DNA of 64,000 nt from Pseudoalteromonas aliena SW19 (GTDB lineage: Bacteria > Pseudomonadota > Gammaproteobacteria > Enterobacterales > Alteromonadaceae): the NCBI RefSeq assembly GCF_014905615.1, contig NZ_AQGU01000027.1:248001-312000 (forward strand), given 5' to 3'. The notes below the pieces were generated by a model. The model had not been told where the DNA came from. It ran no database searches and saw only the letters and a program-made list of their open reading frames with translations. Below are positions 38,825 through 47,523 of this stretch, piece after piece. The first letter of the stretch is position 1, and every line of letters begins with the position of its first letter. Position numbers and translations under genes: made by a program.

Positions 38825-39011
38825 CCTTTGCGTTAGCATCATTAACTGGTGTAGGCACAATTCCAGCAGCTATTTATGGTGTTACGGATTTTGCTTTACA
38901 AGCATCAGGCTTTAGCTATACCCCTAAATTCCACCCAACAGAAATGGGCGTTGAGAAGAAGAGTTGGACAGGTCTAATGTATTCGGGTAAGAAAAACAGA
39001 ATAAACTAGAC
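38825..39011 (+). pseudogene. Internal fragment of a toxin-like or secreted protein
   Basis: An open frame without a start reads FALASLTGVGTIPAAIYGV, TDFALQASGFSYTPKFHP, TEMGVEKKSWTG and LMYSGKKNR, then runs into the element end at 39001 and stops. The hydrophobic, glycine-rich first part and the loss of both ends show it is a stranded piece of a larger gene, with element ends on both sides. The original gene is not identifiable; it may be the body missing from the 37918-37983 remnant. Confidence 0.4.
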
Positions 39012-39182
39012 ACCCACCCTAATTTTTGCAGTTTGGCGAACTAAGTACTAGGCTTTCATCAGTGCAAAAAACAAGCAGGGTGTCTTATGGCAATCGCAAT
39101 AAAGCGTCAAGTAAGTTTGGTTGATACAAAAGATCCCGAGGGTCAAATCTTGACTTCACATATCAAAGGTCAAGATTTGTAG
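39001..39182 (+). pseudogene. Second, truncated RAYT copy (5' end only)
   Basis: From 39001 the sequence repeats the 36391 element almost base for base: left end, the leader with GTTTGGCGAACTAAGTACTA, and the start of the transposase gene (ATG at 39087, MAIAIKRQVSLVDTK). Identity then stops abruptly at 39131, where the right arm of the 19-bp island repeat begins. The frame closes after 31 residues at 39182. It is a dead remnant. Confidence 0.85.
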
Positions 39183-39216
39183 TTTATTGCTGTGTGGTCA
39201 ATACAATTTACCTTTC

Positions 39217-40293
39217 TTAAATAATATTTTTCCCTTGCTCAGGATCGCGTGACTGATCGGCTTGCTCTCTAATTTCGTCGGTATCACTGCTTACATCATT
39301 AAGTGTCTGGGTTTGCTCATGTGTTTCGGTGTTTTTGGTTTCACTATACGATTGTGGCTGCTCTGAACTATCAAGTTCAGTATTAGGCGAATTAAGTAAA
39401 ATTCGTTCGCGGGCATCATCAGGCATACTAATATTTTGTTTTGTAAACTCATTAACTAATTCGCGCATTAGTTGGGAGCTGACTTTTAGTGGACTGTGCT
39501 GCTCTCCATTAACCCAAAAGTACAAAATAAAGTTAATGGTTGATGAGCCTAAGTTTTTTATTAGTACTTGCGCAGGTGGATCGCTCAGTACTGCAACTTG
39601 TTGATTGGCAATATCTAGGGCGAGAGTTTGTGTACTGCGTATATCGTTATCGTAACCAATACCTATTTCTACTTTTCCGCGCATTTTTGGATTAGCGGTC
39701 AGGTTTTTAATGGTATTTTTGTACACTGTCGCATTCGGTATTTGAATATGGTTACCATCGTAATCAACGAGTGTTGTTGCACGCGCTGTTACTTTTTTAA
39801 CAACACCCAATCTGCCGTCTACTTCTATTACATCATCAATTTTAAAAGGGCGTTGCACGCTTAAAAGTAAACTGGCAATAAAGTTTTCAGCTATGTCTCT
39901 AAAGGCAAAACCTAAAATAAGGCCGATTAATCCAGTGCCACTCATTATCGCCACTGCAAATTCGGTAAGCCCCGCTAAGCGTAAAAATAAGTACAGGCCT
40001 AATAAAATAATCAGGGTGCTAATACCACGCCTAGCCACTAATACAACCAGTTTACTGTCGGTTATAAAGTTAATGGGTTTTATAAGTAATCGCGACAGTG
40101 GCCCCGCAATTAAATAGCTTATAACGAGTAAAATAACACCTAATAGCAAAGTGGGTAATAATTGCGCTGCGGTGTGAAGTAATTGCATACCTTGGTCATA
40201 AAAAAACTGCCACGATAGTGTGCTTACTTTAATTGCTTCTGCCGCAGGTAGCGTATTAGTGAGTGTTATGTTGCTTGGTAAAATGCTGTGCAT
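39217..40293 (-). CDS. MscS-family mechanosensitive ion channel
   Basis: This 358-residue protein has three membrane helices (about 42-66, 85-107 and 112-135). The last is the glycine/alanine-rich pore helix (GTGLIGLILGFAFRDIAENF), followed by the MscS beta domain (FKIDDVIEVDGRLGVVKKVT, DGNHIQIPNATVYKNTIKN) and an alpha/beta cytoplasmic domain. The C-terminal tail (about 300-358) is acidic, Gln/Thr-rich and probably disordered. It releases solutes on hypo-osmotic shock. It is divergent from the next gene. Confidence 0.93.
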   Translation of the reverse strand: MHSILPSNITLTNTLPAAEAIKVSTLSWQFFYDQGMQLLHTAAQLLPTLLLGVILLVISYLIAGPLSRLLIKPINFITDSKLVVLVARRGISTLIILLGLYLFLRLAGLTEFAVAIMSGTGLIGLILGFAFRDIAENFIASLLLSVQRPFKIDDVIEVDGRLGVVKKVTARATTLVDYDGNHIQIPNATVYKNTIKNLTANPKMRGKVEIGIGYDNDIRSTQTLALDIANQQVAVLSDPPAQVLIKNLGSSTINFILYFWVNGEQHSPLKVSSQLMRELVNEFTKQNISMPDDARERILLNSPNTELDSSEQPQSYSETKNTETHEQTQTLNDVSSDTDEIREQADQSRDPEQGKNII

Positions 40294-40413
40294 GGCTGCC
40301 TGTCTATGTTTGAGTCCTTTATAAACTACATAGTAGCAAGTTTAATACCAATCACTATTTTGTTTTGGCAAGTATTTTGCTGTATCAATGTATTACAAAT
40401 ACAGGAGCTTAGG

Positions 40414-41358
40414 ATGAGTGAGGCTAAACGGGGTCAACAAGCAAAGCAACCAGCGCACATTCCTATTTTGGGATGGTGGGATATTGCAAAGCGTATCTTT
40501 AAAAAAACAAGTCAAGATAATTTATCGTTGGTAGCTGCTGGTGTGGCTTTTTATGCCTTGCTGGCAATTTTTCCTGCTATTGCGGCTGTAGTGTCGGTTT
40601 ATGCTTATTTTGCATCACCCACTGATATTAGCGAGCATTTAAGCCAATTTGTTACTTTGCTACCCCAAAGCACACGAGAGCTTATTTTATCGCAGGTATC
40701 TAATCTTGCAAAAAGCTCTCACACAAGCTTGAGCTTAAGTGCTTTTGGGACATTAGTATTAACGATTTGGAGTAGTTCAAAGGGGAGCCAAGCATTAATT
40801 ACTGCGTGTAATATTAGTTATCACGAATATGAAAAGCGATCTTTTTTTAAAGCATTGTTAATGCGATTTATTTTTTCGGTTGGGGCGATTGTTGTCGCCA
40901 TTTTTGCACTTGTGATCATAGGTATTTTACCTATTGTCCTTAATTTGGTGGGCTTAAAAGAGAGTATTGATTTATTAATTAAGTTTATTTCTTGGCCATT
41001 ACTTGCATTTACATTTAACTTTGCATTGGTGTTGTTATACCGCTATGCACCGCATCGTAAGGCGGCTAAGTGGCGTTGGATCACGATGGGGTCGTCTATT
41101 GCAACTGTGCTTTGGATTGCAGCCTCCATTGGCTTTTCATTTTATGTGTCGCGCTTTGCGAGTTATAACGAAACCTATGGCTCTTTAGGTGGTGTAGTGA
41201 TTATGCTTATGTGGCTGTATATCAGTGCATACATCGTCACGTTAGGCGCGGTTATAAATGCGGCAACAGAGCAGCAAACGGCGAAGGATAGCACCGTGGG
41301 GCCTGCTAAAAAGCGAGGCGAGAGAGGCGCATATGTTGCCGATAATTTAGATGTTTAG
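40414..41358 (+). CDS. YihY/virulence factor BrkB family membrane protein
   Basis: This 314-residue inner-membrane protein has six predicted helices. Family signatures are DNLSLVAAGVAFYALLAIFP, LTIWSSSKGSQALITACNI and YETYGSLGGVVIMLMWLYIS-like NETYGSLGGVVIML. BrkB-type proteins are of uncertain function. The frame extends upstream to 40288, but the ATG at 40414 has AGGAG six nt in front and gives the usual N-terminus, so it is chosen. Confidence 0.92.
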   Translation: MSEAKRGQQAKQPAHIPILGWWDIAKRIFKKTSQDNLSLVAAGVAFYALLAIFPAIAAVVSVYAYFASPTDISEHLSQFVTLLPQSTRELILSQVSNLAKSSHTSLSLSAFGTLVLTIWSSSKGSQALITACNISYHEYEKRSFFKALLMRFIFSVGAIVVAIFALVIIGILPIVLNLVGLKESIDLLIKFISWPLLAFTFNFALVLLYRYAPHRKAAKWRWITMGSSIATVLWIAASIGFSFYVSRFASYNETYGSLGGVVIMLMWLYISAYIVTLGAVINAATEQQTAKDSTVGPAKKRGERGAYVADNLDV

Positions 41359-41388
41359 GGGGCGTAATTTTAACTTTAAGCTGGTTAC

Positions 41389-42288
41389 TTAGGTTTTGTT
41401 AATAATTAGTTTTAGCTGTTCTTTAAATTCTTGTGCTGCGGGCCCAAGTCTATCGGTGTCGTCACACGTTAAATATAAGCGCAAAGCCCGGGTTGCGCCT
41501 TGTGCCAAATTAAGCGTTTTTAATGTTCTATTATCAATAAGGTAAGATATATGCGTTATTGGTAGCCACGCAAAACCTAAGTTTTGACTCACCATATCAA
41601 TAGCGTCACGTAAATGGCTCACAGTCCAGTACATATCTAAATCTAAGCGTTCTGTACTACTACAATCTTCGTTGTAGCGTGTGTGAGTTATTAAATCGCG
41701 CACTATGATTTGTCGATGTGATTTTAAATCGCGAAAGCTTAATTGTTCAGAATGCTGATGCAAAACATGTTCTTTATGAGCTACGGCAATAAATTCTATA
41801 TCGCACAGCTTATCGCAGCTAATACCAAATGTAGGAATAGATGAAATAGCTAAATCAACAACTGCATTGTTTAAAAGCTCATTCGTACTAGTAGGTACGT
41901 TTTCGATTAAATCGATTTTTAGTAATGGGTAGAGTTCACTCGTTTTAACAAGAGCTTGATATAAAACAGCTTGGGGGAGTGCTTCATCAACGGCTATTTT
42001 TAAGGTGTTTTCTATACCTTTGCTGAGCGAAGTGGCAACTGACTCTATGTTACTTGCTTCTTGTATTAAAAATTCAGCCCTGCGTAAAATAAGCTTACCG
42101 CTGTCGGTTAAAAATGCTTTTCGACCTTTCACCTCAAGTAACTTTATTTGCAGAGCCGCTTCTAACTTTTGCACAGCATGATGTACTGTTGATTGACTCT
42201 TATGCACTGCGGCACTTGCACCTGCAAATCCGCCACACTCAACAACGGCTTTAAACATTCTCCATTGCTCTAACGTTGCCTTTGCCAT
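41389..42288 (-). CDS. LysR-family transcriptional regulator
   Basis: This 299-residue protein has an N-terminal winged helix-turn-helix (about 5-62, QWRMFKAVVECGGFAGASAA, then VHKSQSTVHHAVQKLEAAL) and a LysR substrate-binding domain (about 90-295). The effector and targets are unknown. There is no divergent metabolic gene next to it that would suggest a target, since the upstream neighbour is a signalling protein on the same strand. Confidence 0.92.
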   Translation of the reverse strand: MAKATLEQWRMFKAVVECGGFAGASAAVHKSQSTVHHAVQKLEAALQIKLLEVKGRKAFLTDSGKLILRRAEFLIQEASNIESVATSLSKGIENTLKIAVDEALPQAVLYQALVKTSELYPLLKIDLIENVPTSTNELLNNAVVDLAISSIPTFGISCDKLCDIEFIAVAHKEHVLHQHSEQLSFRDLKSHRQIIVRDLITHTRYNEDCSSTERLDLDMYWTVSHLRDAIDMVSQNLGFAWLPITHISYLIDNRTLKTLNLAQGATRALRLYLTCDDTDRLGPAAQEFKEQLKLIINKT

Positions 42289-42373
42289 GTTTCAATCCTA
42301 TTACTGCTTTTATCGATTGAGTAACTTGACCGTGAAGAACTTGCTTTTATTGCACTTGTGGCGTTATTTAATC

Positions 42374-45300
42374 TTAGATAGAAATGATCATCTTTTTATC
42401 TGCTAAAAGTGCCATAAAGCGACTTTTATTTAGTGGCTTGGAGAATAAGTACCCTTGTCCGTAATCACATCCTGCAGCGAGCAGTAATTGCATTTGTAAT
42501 TCTGTTTCAATACCTTCAGCAATAACCTTTAATCCCAATTGGTGCGCCATTACGATAATAGCTTCACAAAGGGCAAGCTCTTGGCTTCCTTGCGTAATAT
42601 TATCAACAAAACGCTTATCTATTTTAAGGTAGTCGGTGTCCATTTCTTGTAAATAAGCAAGTGAAGAGTAACCAGTGCCAAAATCATCCAGTGCTAATTG
42701 CATACCCGACTGAACCAAGGTTTTAAGACGTGTTTGTGTTAACGCTTCGGGGTTAACCATCAAACCTTCTGTGATTTCGGCCACAATAGAAGAAGCAGGG
42801 AGTTTTGCTGCTTTTAACATGTTAGGCCAATCATCTATGCCGCTATCGAGTGTAGAAAGCTGCACTGGCGACACGTTAACGCTTATTTGAAATTCACTAC
42901 TGGTTAATTTTTTAATGTCATTGAGTGTTTCTAAGGCTTGGCCAAACACAAACTGACCAAGTGCGTTTATTTGCCTGGTTTCTTCAGCTAGCGGAATGAA
43001 TGCAATAGGGCTTATTAAGCCTTTTTCTGGATGTTGCCAACGAATTAATCCTTCGGCTTTGTGGATGTGCAAGTCACTTAAATTAACAATAGGTTGGTAA
43101 AATAGCTCGAATTGTTTGAGTTCTATTGCGCTTCGTAAATCTTTTAATAATTGCATACGTGCTTGAGCTTGTTCGCGCATATCCGCAGAGAAAAATTCAA
43201 AGCCATTTCGGCCATTACTTTTTGCTTTATACATCGCCTGATCGGCGGCTTTTAATAATTGCTCAGTATTTTCACCATCCGAAGGTGCGCAAGCAATACC
43301 TATACTTGCACTGATAAATAACTCTTCTTTTTCGACATTTAATACTGTTGATAGGCTAAGTAAAATATTACTCGCAATTTGGTTTATATGGCGATTACTT
43401 TTGATTTTATTAAATACAATAACAAACTCATCGCCACCAATTCTTGCTACAAACTCTGCATTTTTTGCAGATTGCACTATGCGTTTCGACACTTGCTTAA
43501 GTAAGTGATCGCCGTAATGATGGCCCAATGTGTCGTTAATGTCTTTAAAGTGATCGATATCTAACAACATAACAACAAGTTGATTATCTTCGCTGGTTAA
43601 ATCTGAAAAACGCTGGTTTAAGCGTTCTTTTAGTTCTAAACGATTGGGTAAGTCGGTAAGGTGATCAAAATGTGCTTGTCGCCAAATTGTGTTATTCGCT
43701 TTAATTTTTTCTGTTAAGTCAGTAAAAATAGCGACACGACGAATAGGCGTGTGGTTATCGTCGTATACGGTATCGATTAATAACCATTCAGTATAAAGTT
43801 CGCCATTTTTTCTACGGTTTATAACTTCGCCTTGCCAACGGCCGGTGGCTTGAAGTTCTGACCACATTTTTTGATAAAATTCTTTTGGATGTTTACCGGA
43901 TGATAAAATATGCGTTGTTTTACCAATAACTTCTTCTTTACTGTATAACGTGGCTTTACAAAATGCAGGATTAACATCATAAATTATGCCATCAGCGTCA
44001 GTTATTGCCATGCCTTCACTGCTGTTACTGTAAACCAATGACGCTAAATGCAGTGCTTTTTCATCTTGTTTTTTCTGACTAATATCTCGCAGCACGAGTA
44101 TGTATTCGTTTTCTTTGTTAAGAGCATTAATACGCGCTTCGAAAAAGTAATCATCAGTACCTTCATCGAGTTTAAATTCAAGAGTCACTTGTTTTTTTGA
44201 TTTGGATAAATAAGACAAAAGTAACTGTGCATTCGCTTTTGGTAATAAGCAGGATAAGTTCATTGGCGCGGTTGATTTTGTAAGTAATAGTGGGCTTATA
44301 TGGCCACCAACATTGAGCAGCTCTCCATCACTATTTAATTTCAGGTAACCGTCAGGCAAGGCATTTAGCAAGCTGGTGAGTTCATCGTGTTTGTTTTTTA
44401 ATCTTGCTTCTGCTGTTAATCGAGTTGCTGCCATAACTTCGAAGCGTTTATACAAAGCATATAACTCAGGACTGTTAGGCTTTGCGTTACTGTCGGGCAT
44501 GCTGCCACTGGCTAGCTGATCAGTGGCTTTTGATAAATCTTTAAGAGGATTGAATATGCTTGATTTAATTACTCTTCGCGCTAAAAAAGTTAACAGGGTG
44601 ATGGTAGCTAGGAAAGCCAAAATAGTTTTTATAAAGTTAAGATTAACTTGATCTATAAAGTCATCAATAGGAAGCGTTATATAAATATCTAAATTATTGT
44701 TATTAATGTCTTTATATAAAATAGAACGATGAAATATTTGGTTAACCCCGTTTTTATCTTTAAATACGGCATTTAATTTATCATCGTGGAGTAAATTTTT
44801 GTTAGTAATCTTTTTGCCTAGCTGATTTAGTGAATTAGGGTAATTGGCAAGAATTAAGCCATTTGAATCAGCAATAACCGCATTTGCTCCATCTGGAAAG
44901 CTGGCTTGATTTAATTCAAGACTCCACCAATTTAGCGCAATAACGGTAACAAGTGCACCGATAAGCTGACCATTCTCATCGATAATTGGGTAAGCGAAAT
45001 TAACGCTTTGTGCTTGAATGCTTCTATCGTATTGAAAATATCCGATTGAAAAACTTTTCTTTGAAATAGCATTTTTAAAGTATGGGCGGTCGCTTATATT
45101 AATATTTTTACTATATCCGTTGGTAACGCACATTACATCACCGTTTTTGTCGACAATGCCTATATTGGCCACATTAGTATAAAGCGCCTTAATATCAGTG
45201 AAGTAAGCTGGGCAAGTGGTTGGAAGAGCTTGATGATTTGAAACTTTTTTAGCTAAAAACAAAGTTAGTTTTTTAACATCACTGACCATCTGTTTTTGAT

Positions 45301-45415
45301 GGTGAGTTAAATGCTTTGCTATGTTAATTACTTTTTCTTCACTTTTTTCTATTGCAGCACCACGCTCAATACACAGTGTAAATAGCGTTACAGCAGCGCC
45401 CGGTATGCTAAGCAA
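42374..45415 (-). CDS. Membrane GGDEF/EAL protein with Cache, HAMP and PAS domains
   Basis: Domains in order: first membrane segment, periplasmic Cache sensor (about 30-255), second membrane helix (about 262-282), HAMP-like linker, two PAS regions (about 345-450 and 455-575), GGDEF (about 580-745) and EAL (about 750-1010). The cyclase motif RIGGDEFVIVF is intact but lacks an RxxD inhibition site. The EAL domain has EGL, NVSP, EITEG, DDFGTG, LKID, AEGIET and GQGY, so it should be active. The TTG start used here cuts into the first membrane helix. The frame stays open upstream to a likely ATT start at 45463 or 45460 behind AGGGA. Confidence 0.9.
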   Translation of the reverse strand: MLSIPGAAVTLFTLCIERGAAIEKSEEKVINIAKHLTHHQKQMVSDVKKLTLFLAKKVSNHQALPTTCPAYFTDIKALYTNVANIGIVDKNGDVMCVTNGYSKNINISDRPYFKNAISKKSFSIGYFQYDRSIQAQSVNFAYPIIDENGQLIGALVTVIALNWWSLELNQASFPDGANAVIADSNGLILANYPNSLNQLGKKITNKNLLHDDKLNAVFKDKNGVNQIFHRSILYKDINNNNLDIYITLPIDDFIDQVNLNFIKTILAFLATITLLTFLARRVIKSSIFNPLKDLSKATDQLASGSMPDSNAKPNSPELYALYKRFEVMAATRLTAEARLKNKHDELTSLLNALPDGYLKLNSDGELLNVGGHISPLLLTKSTAPMNLSCLLPKANAQLLLSYLSKSKKQVTLEFKLDEGTDDYFFEARINALNKENEYILVLRDISQKKQDEKALHLASLVYSNSSEGMAITDADGIIYDVNPAFCKATLYSKEEVIGKTTHILSSGKHPKEFYQKMWSELQATGRWQGEVINRRKNGELYTEWLLIDTVYDDNHTPIRRVAIFTDLTEKIKANNTIWRQAHFDHLTDLPNRLELKERLNQRFSDLTSEDNQLVVMLLDIDHFKDINDTLGHHYGDHLLKQVSKRIVQSAKNAEFVARIGGDEFVIVFNKIKSNRHINQIASNILLSLSTVLNVEKEELFISASIGIACAPSDGENTEQLLKAADQAMYKAKSNGRNGFEFFSADMREQAQARMQLLKDLRSAIELKQFELFYQPIVNLSDLHIHKAEGLIRWQHPEKGLISPIAFIPLAEETRQINALGQFVFGQALETLNDIKKLTSSEFQISVNVSPVQLSTLDSGIDDWPNMLKAAKLPASSIVAEITEGLMVNPEALTQTRLKTLVQSGMQLALDDFGTGYSSLAYLQEMDTDYLKIDKRFVDNITQGSQELALCEAIIVMAHQLGLKVIAEGIETELQMQLLLAAGCDYGQGYLFSKPLNKSRFMALLADKKMIISI

Positions 45416-45463
45416 AATTAATAATCGATAGAGCTGGCTTTTAAGTGATGAAGTAAAAATAAT

Positions 45464-46062
45464 CTGTTCCCTGTAATTTATTTCCCTGAGCGATTATTGT
45501 AGTCAAATAAAGAAAAAATAACCATGTTAAATATAGGGTTTTGCAGAAAAATTGTTTATTTTTAAATGCTTACTGTTTTTTTTGGAGGTTTTATAAACAT
45601 AACGTATTATCCTTAATGTATAAATAGCAACTATGCTGGATTTTAATTCTAAAAAGTTGAATTATTAGCTCTGCTAACTGTTAATCTCTTTTTTACAAAT
45701 GTTAGCCATGCCAGCGCTGTTTATTATAGCGCTGCATAGATCACTTCTTGCAAATGTGGTGATCAATATTTCTATTGTTGTTGGATTTAAATCATAGATG
45801 AAAAAGTTGCGTAATGGACTTCTCAAGTATTTATACGAGGGGTTGAAAAGCTCATTTAATTAAGCGAATTGAATTAAAAAGTGGTTTTATTATAGTGATA
45901 AATTCAGTATTTTCTGGGCATGTTAGGGATTTATACTAAAAGGTGATGGAAGCAGTCATTGGTTTTGTCATGTCGAGTAACATTGTAGTTTTAAATGTAC
46001 AATCTTGTTTAGCAAAAAGCACTTGACTACCTTTGATCAGATCGCGGCAAAGTTAATTGGCT
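45464..46062. other. Gene-free region between the GGDEF/EAL gene and yqjK
   Basis: About 600 nt of very AT-rich sequence has no supported ORF. Two short inverted repeats are visible near 45712-45736 (AGCGCT twice, self-complementary) and 45739-45765 (GATCAC with GTGATC). Neither has a terminator T-run. I see no RNA family or mobile element. Confidence 0.4.
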
Positions 46063-46305
46063 TTAAGCTAATAACCTTACGAGCCAACCGTATTTTCTTA
46101 CTAAGCTTGTTTCGCTTTTGCCTGCTTGTACGGCGGCACCAGCTAAAAAGGCACTGGTTATACCTACCTTAGTTGCAGCTAGACGCTTTAATCTGTATTG
46201 AAATGCCGCATGGTGCTGGCGTTTTAATTCATTTTGCATATCCATCTTTTCACTTAAAGCTTGAACGTTCTTGTTCGGTTCTTTAATTAAATAATTAACT
46301 AACAT
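46063..46305 (-). CDS. YqjK-like small protein
   Basis: This basic protein of 80 residues has a helix rich in Gln, Lys and Arg, then a hydrophobic stretch VGITSAFLAGAAVQAGK. AAGGAA lies about seven nt before the ATG. Its place after DUF883 and holin-superfamily genes matches yqjD-yqjE-yqjK of E. coli, and the similarity to YqjK is mainly positional. The function is unknown; it may associate with the membrane. Confidence 0.6.
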   Translation of the reverse strand: MLVNYLIKEPNKNVQALSEKMDMQNELKRQHHAAFQYRLKRLAATKVGITSAFLAGAAVQAGKSETSLVRKYGWLVRLLA

Positions 46306-46315
46306 ATTAATTTCC

Positions 46316-46762
46316 TTACAAACTAAATAGCTGCTTTAAGCTTTTAAATGTTTTACTAAAGCCAATTTTATTGCTCAGATAAACGGTGTTTTTCCAAAGC
46401 CATGCTAAACATGCTATTTGCAGTAAAGTTGCTGCTGCAATACCAAGCCATACCGATCCAAATAGATCGAACATAGCAAACCCAACAGCACCTAAAATCC
46501 CCGCCCACAACAAAACCAAACCACTGGCAAAGCATCCTAAAAATATCGTGATCAATGCAAGCGATCTAAGCGATAACCGCCATTCAGCTTTGGCAAGCTG
46601 ATGGGTGATCTCTCCTTGAGTCTGGTAATCATCCTTGAGCTGCTTTGAATATGCTAAAAGCTTTGCAATATGATCTTGCCAATCGTCCTTTTGGCACGGT
46701 TGCTCAGTAGTTTGGTTTTGTTCATTACCATCCTTGGCAGCGATTGTTTGTGGGTTATTCAT
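46316..46762 (-). CDS. yqjE: YqjE-like membrane protein (phage holin superfamily)
   Basis: This 148-residue protein has a polar, charged N-terminal third and two membrane helices (about 70-97 and 102-124: LALITIFLGCFASGLVLLWA; WLGIAAATLLQIACLAWLW), the pattern of YqjE/holin-X-like proteins. It is flanked by yqjD- and yqjK-like genes on the same strand with 6-10 nt gaps, so it is one operon. Confidence 0.7.
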   Translation of the reverse strand: MNNPQTIAAKDGNEQNQTTEQPCQKDDWQDHIAKLLAYSKQLKDDYQTQGEITHQLAKAEWRLSLRSLALITIFLGCFASGLVLLWAGILGAVGFAMFDLFGSVWLGIAAATLLQIACLAWLWKNTVYLSNKIGFSKTFKSLKQLFSL

Positions 46763-46768
46763 AACAGG

Positions 46769-47107
46769 TTACTTACGACGAAATAATGATGTAATTAACA
46801 TGCCCGCAGCAAAAGCAATACCTGCTGTTGCTAATGGATTTTCAGCTGCAAAAGCACGTGTTTTAGCTGTGCACTCACTTAGTTTTTCACGTGCTAAAAG
46901 TTGCTTTTCACTGAGTGCTTCAGCTGAACTAGAAGCGCCTTTGCGAACATTGCTTTCAGCTGTTGCCGCTTTGCTAGAAAGGGCATCTACCGCATCATGT
47001 GCAGCAGATGCCGCTTTTTCTGTAAGAGGCGCTTCTGTATTTGATGATTTAACGTCGGGCTTAATATCTGAAGTTGTGTTTGCTTTCGTATTTGTTGCAG
47101 TAGCCAT
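46769..47107 (-). CDS. yqjD: DUF883 (YqjD/ElaB) family protein
   Basis: This 112-residue protein has an alanine/serine-rich helical body with many charged residues and a C-terminal membrane anchor with the glycine-containing pattern ENPLATAGIAFAAGMLITSLF and an RRK tail, the hallmark of DUF883. In E. coli YqjD binds ribosomes at the membrane in stationary phase. AAGGA lies six nt before the ATG at 47107, so the TTG at 47113 is not used. It is the first gene of the operon. Confidence 0.85.
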   Translation of the reverse strand: MATATNTKANTTSDIKPDVKSSNTEAPLTEKAASAAHDAVDALSSKAATAESNVRKGASSSAEALSEKQLLAREKLSECTAKTRAFAAENPLATAGIAFAAGMLITSLFRRK

Positions 47108-47400
47108 AATCAATCCTTAATAAGTTAAAGTATTTAAATAGTGATTTGGATGATGCAATGATTAAACCAAACTTTATATTTATTTAAAGTCATTGAATTT
47201 TAAGGTTTTTTAATGTTTGTGAGTGTTTTTCGATATTTTTTATTAAAAATAAACAGTAACTCTTACTCCCCATTTGAGTAAATTTTACAAAGCAATACAA
47301 AAGGATTAAATAAACAGTGAATATTCACTGTTTATTCAGTAAGTGTAGTTTGTCAAAAGTAGGTTACTTAAAGCCAATAAAGTTTTTTTTATACGATGAC

Positions 47401-47415
47401 TCCACTTTTTTCCAC
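47401..47415 (-). promoter_or_regulatory. Second MraZ-like repeat pair (inverted)
   Basis: On the minus strand GTGGA occurs twice with exactly 10-bp spacing (TCCAC at 47401 and 47411 on the plus strand). It mirrors the main operator about 110 bp downstream. It could be an auxiliary MraZ site or chance. The second copy also resembles a DnaA box (TTTTCCACA). Confidence 0.35.
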
Positions 47416-47485
47416 ACAATTCAATCGCTTTGCTTGAACCCTTATTTTTTCTAGCTTTGAGACTTGTTAAAGCGAGCCTGCTTAC

Positions 47486-47515
47486 TTGACAAAAAGCCTT
47501 GTCAAGCCCTAAACT
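47486..47515 (+). promoter_or_regulatory. Promoter of the dcw cluster
   Basis: TTGACA at 47486-47491 and TAAACT at 47510-47515 are spaced by 18 nt, 90 nt ahead of mraZ. The -35 box sits in a short palindrome (CTTGACAA/TTGTCAAG, 47485-47506). The MraZ operator repeats lie just downstream, as expected for the mra promoter. Confidence 0.55.
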
Positions 47516-47523
47516 GGAGCACT

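Larger units (their letters stand above)
34973..39158. other. Accessory island bracketed by a 19-bp inverted repeat
   Basis: The sequence TGAAGTCAAGATTTGACCC occurs at 34973-34991 and, as its exact reverse complement, at 39140-39158. Between these copies lie toxin-tail fragments, candidate immunity genes, a RAYT transposase and its repeats. Outside lie the housekeeping rnpB and an mscS-like gene. The arrangement suggests a region built by repeated insertion and decay. Whether the inverted repeat moved as a unit or marks two separate insertions cannot be told. Confidence 0.55.
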
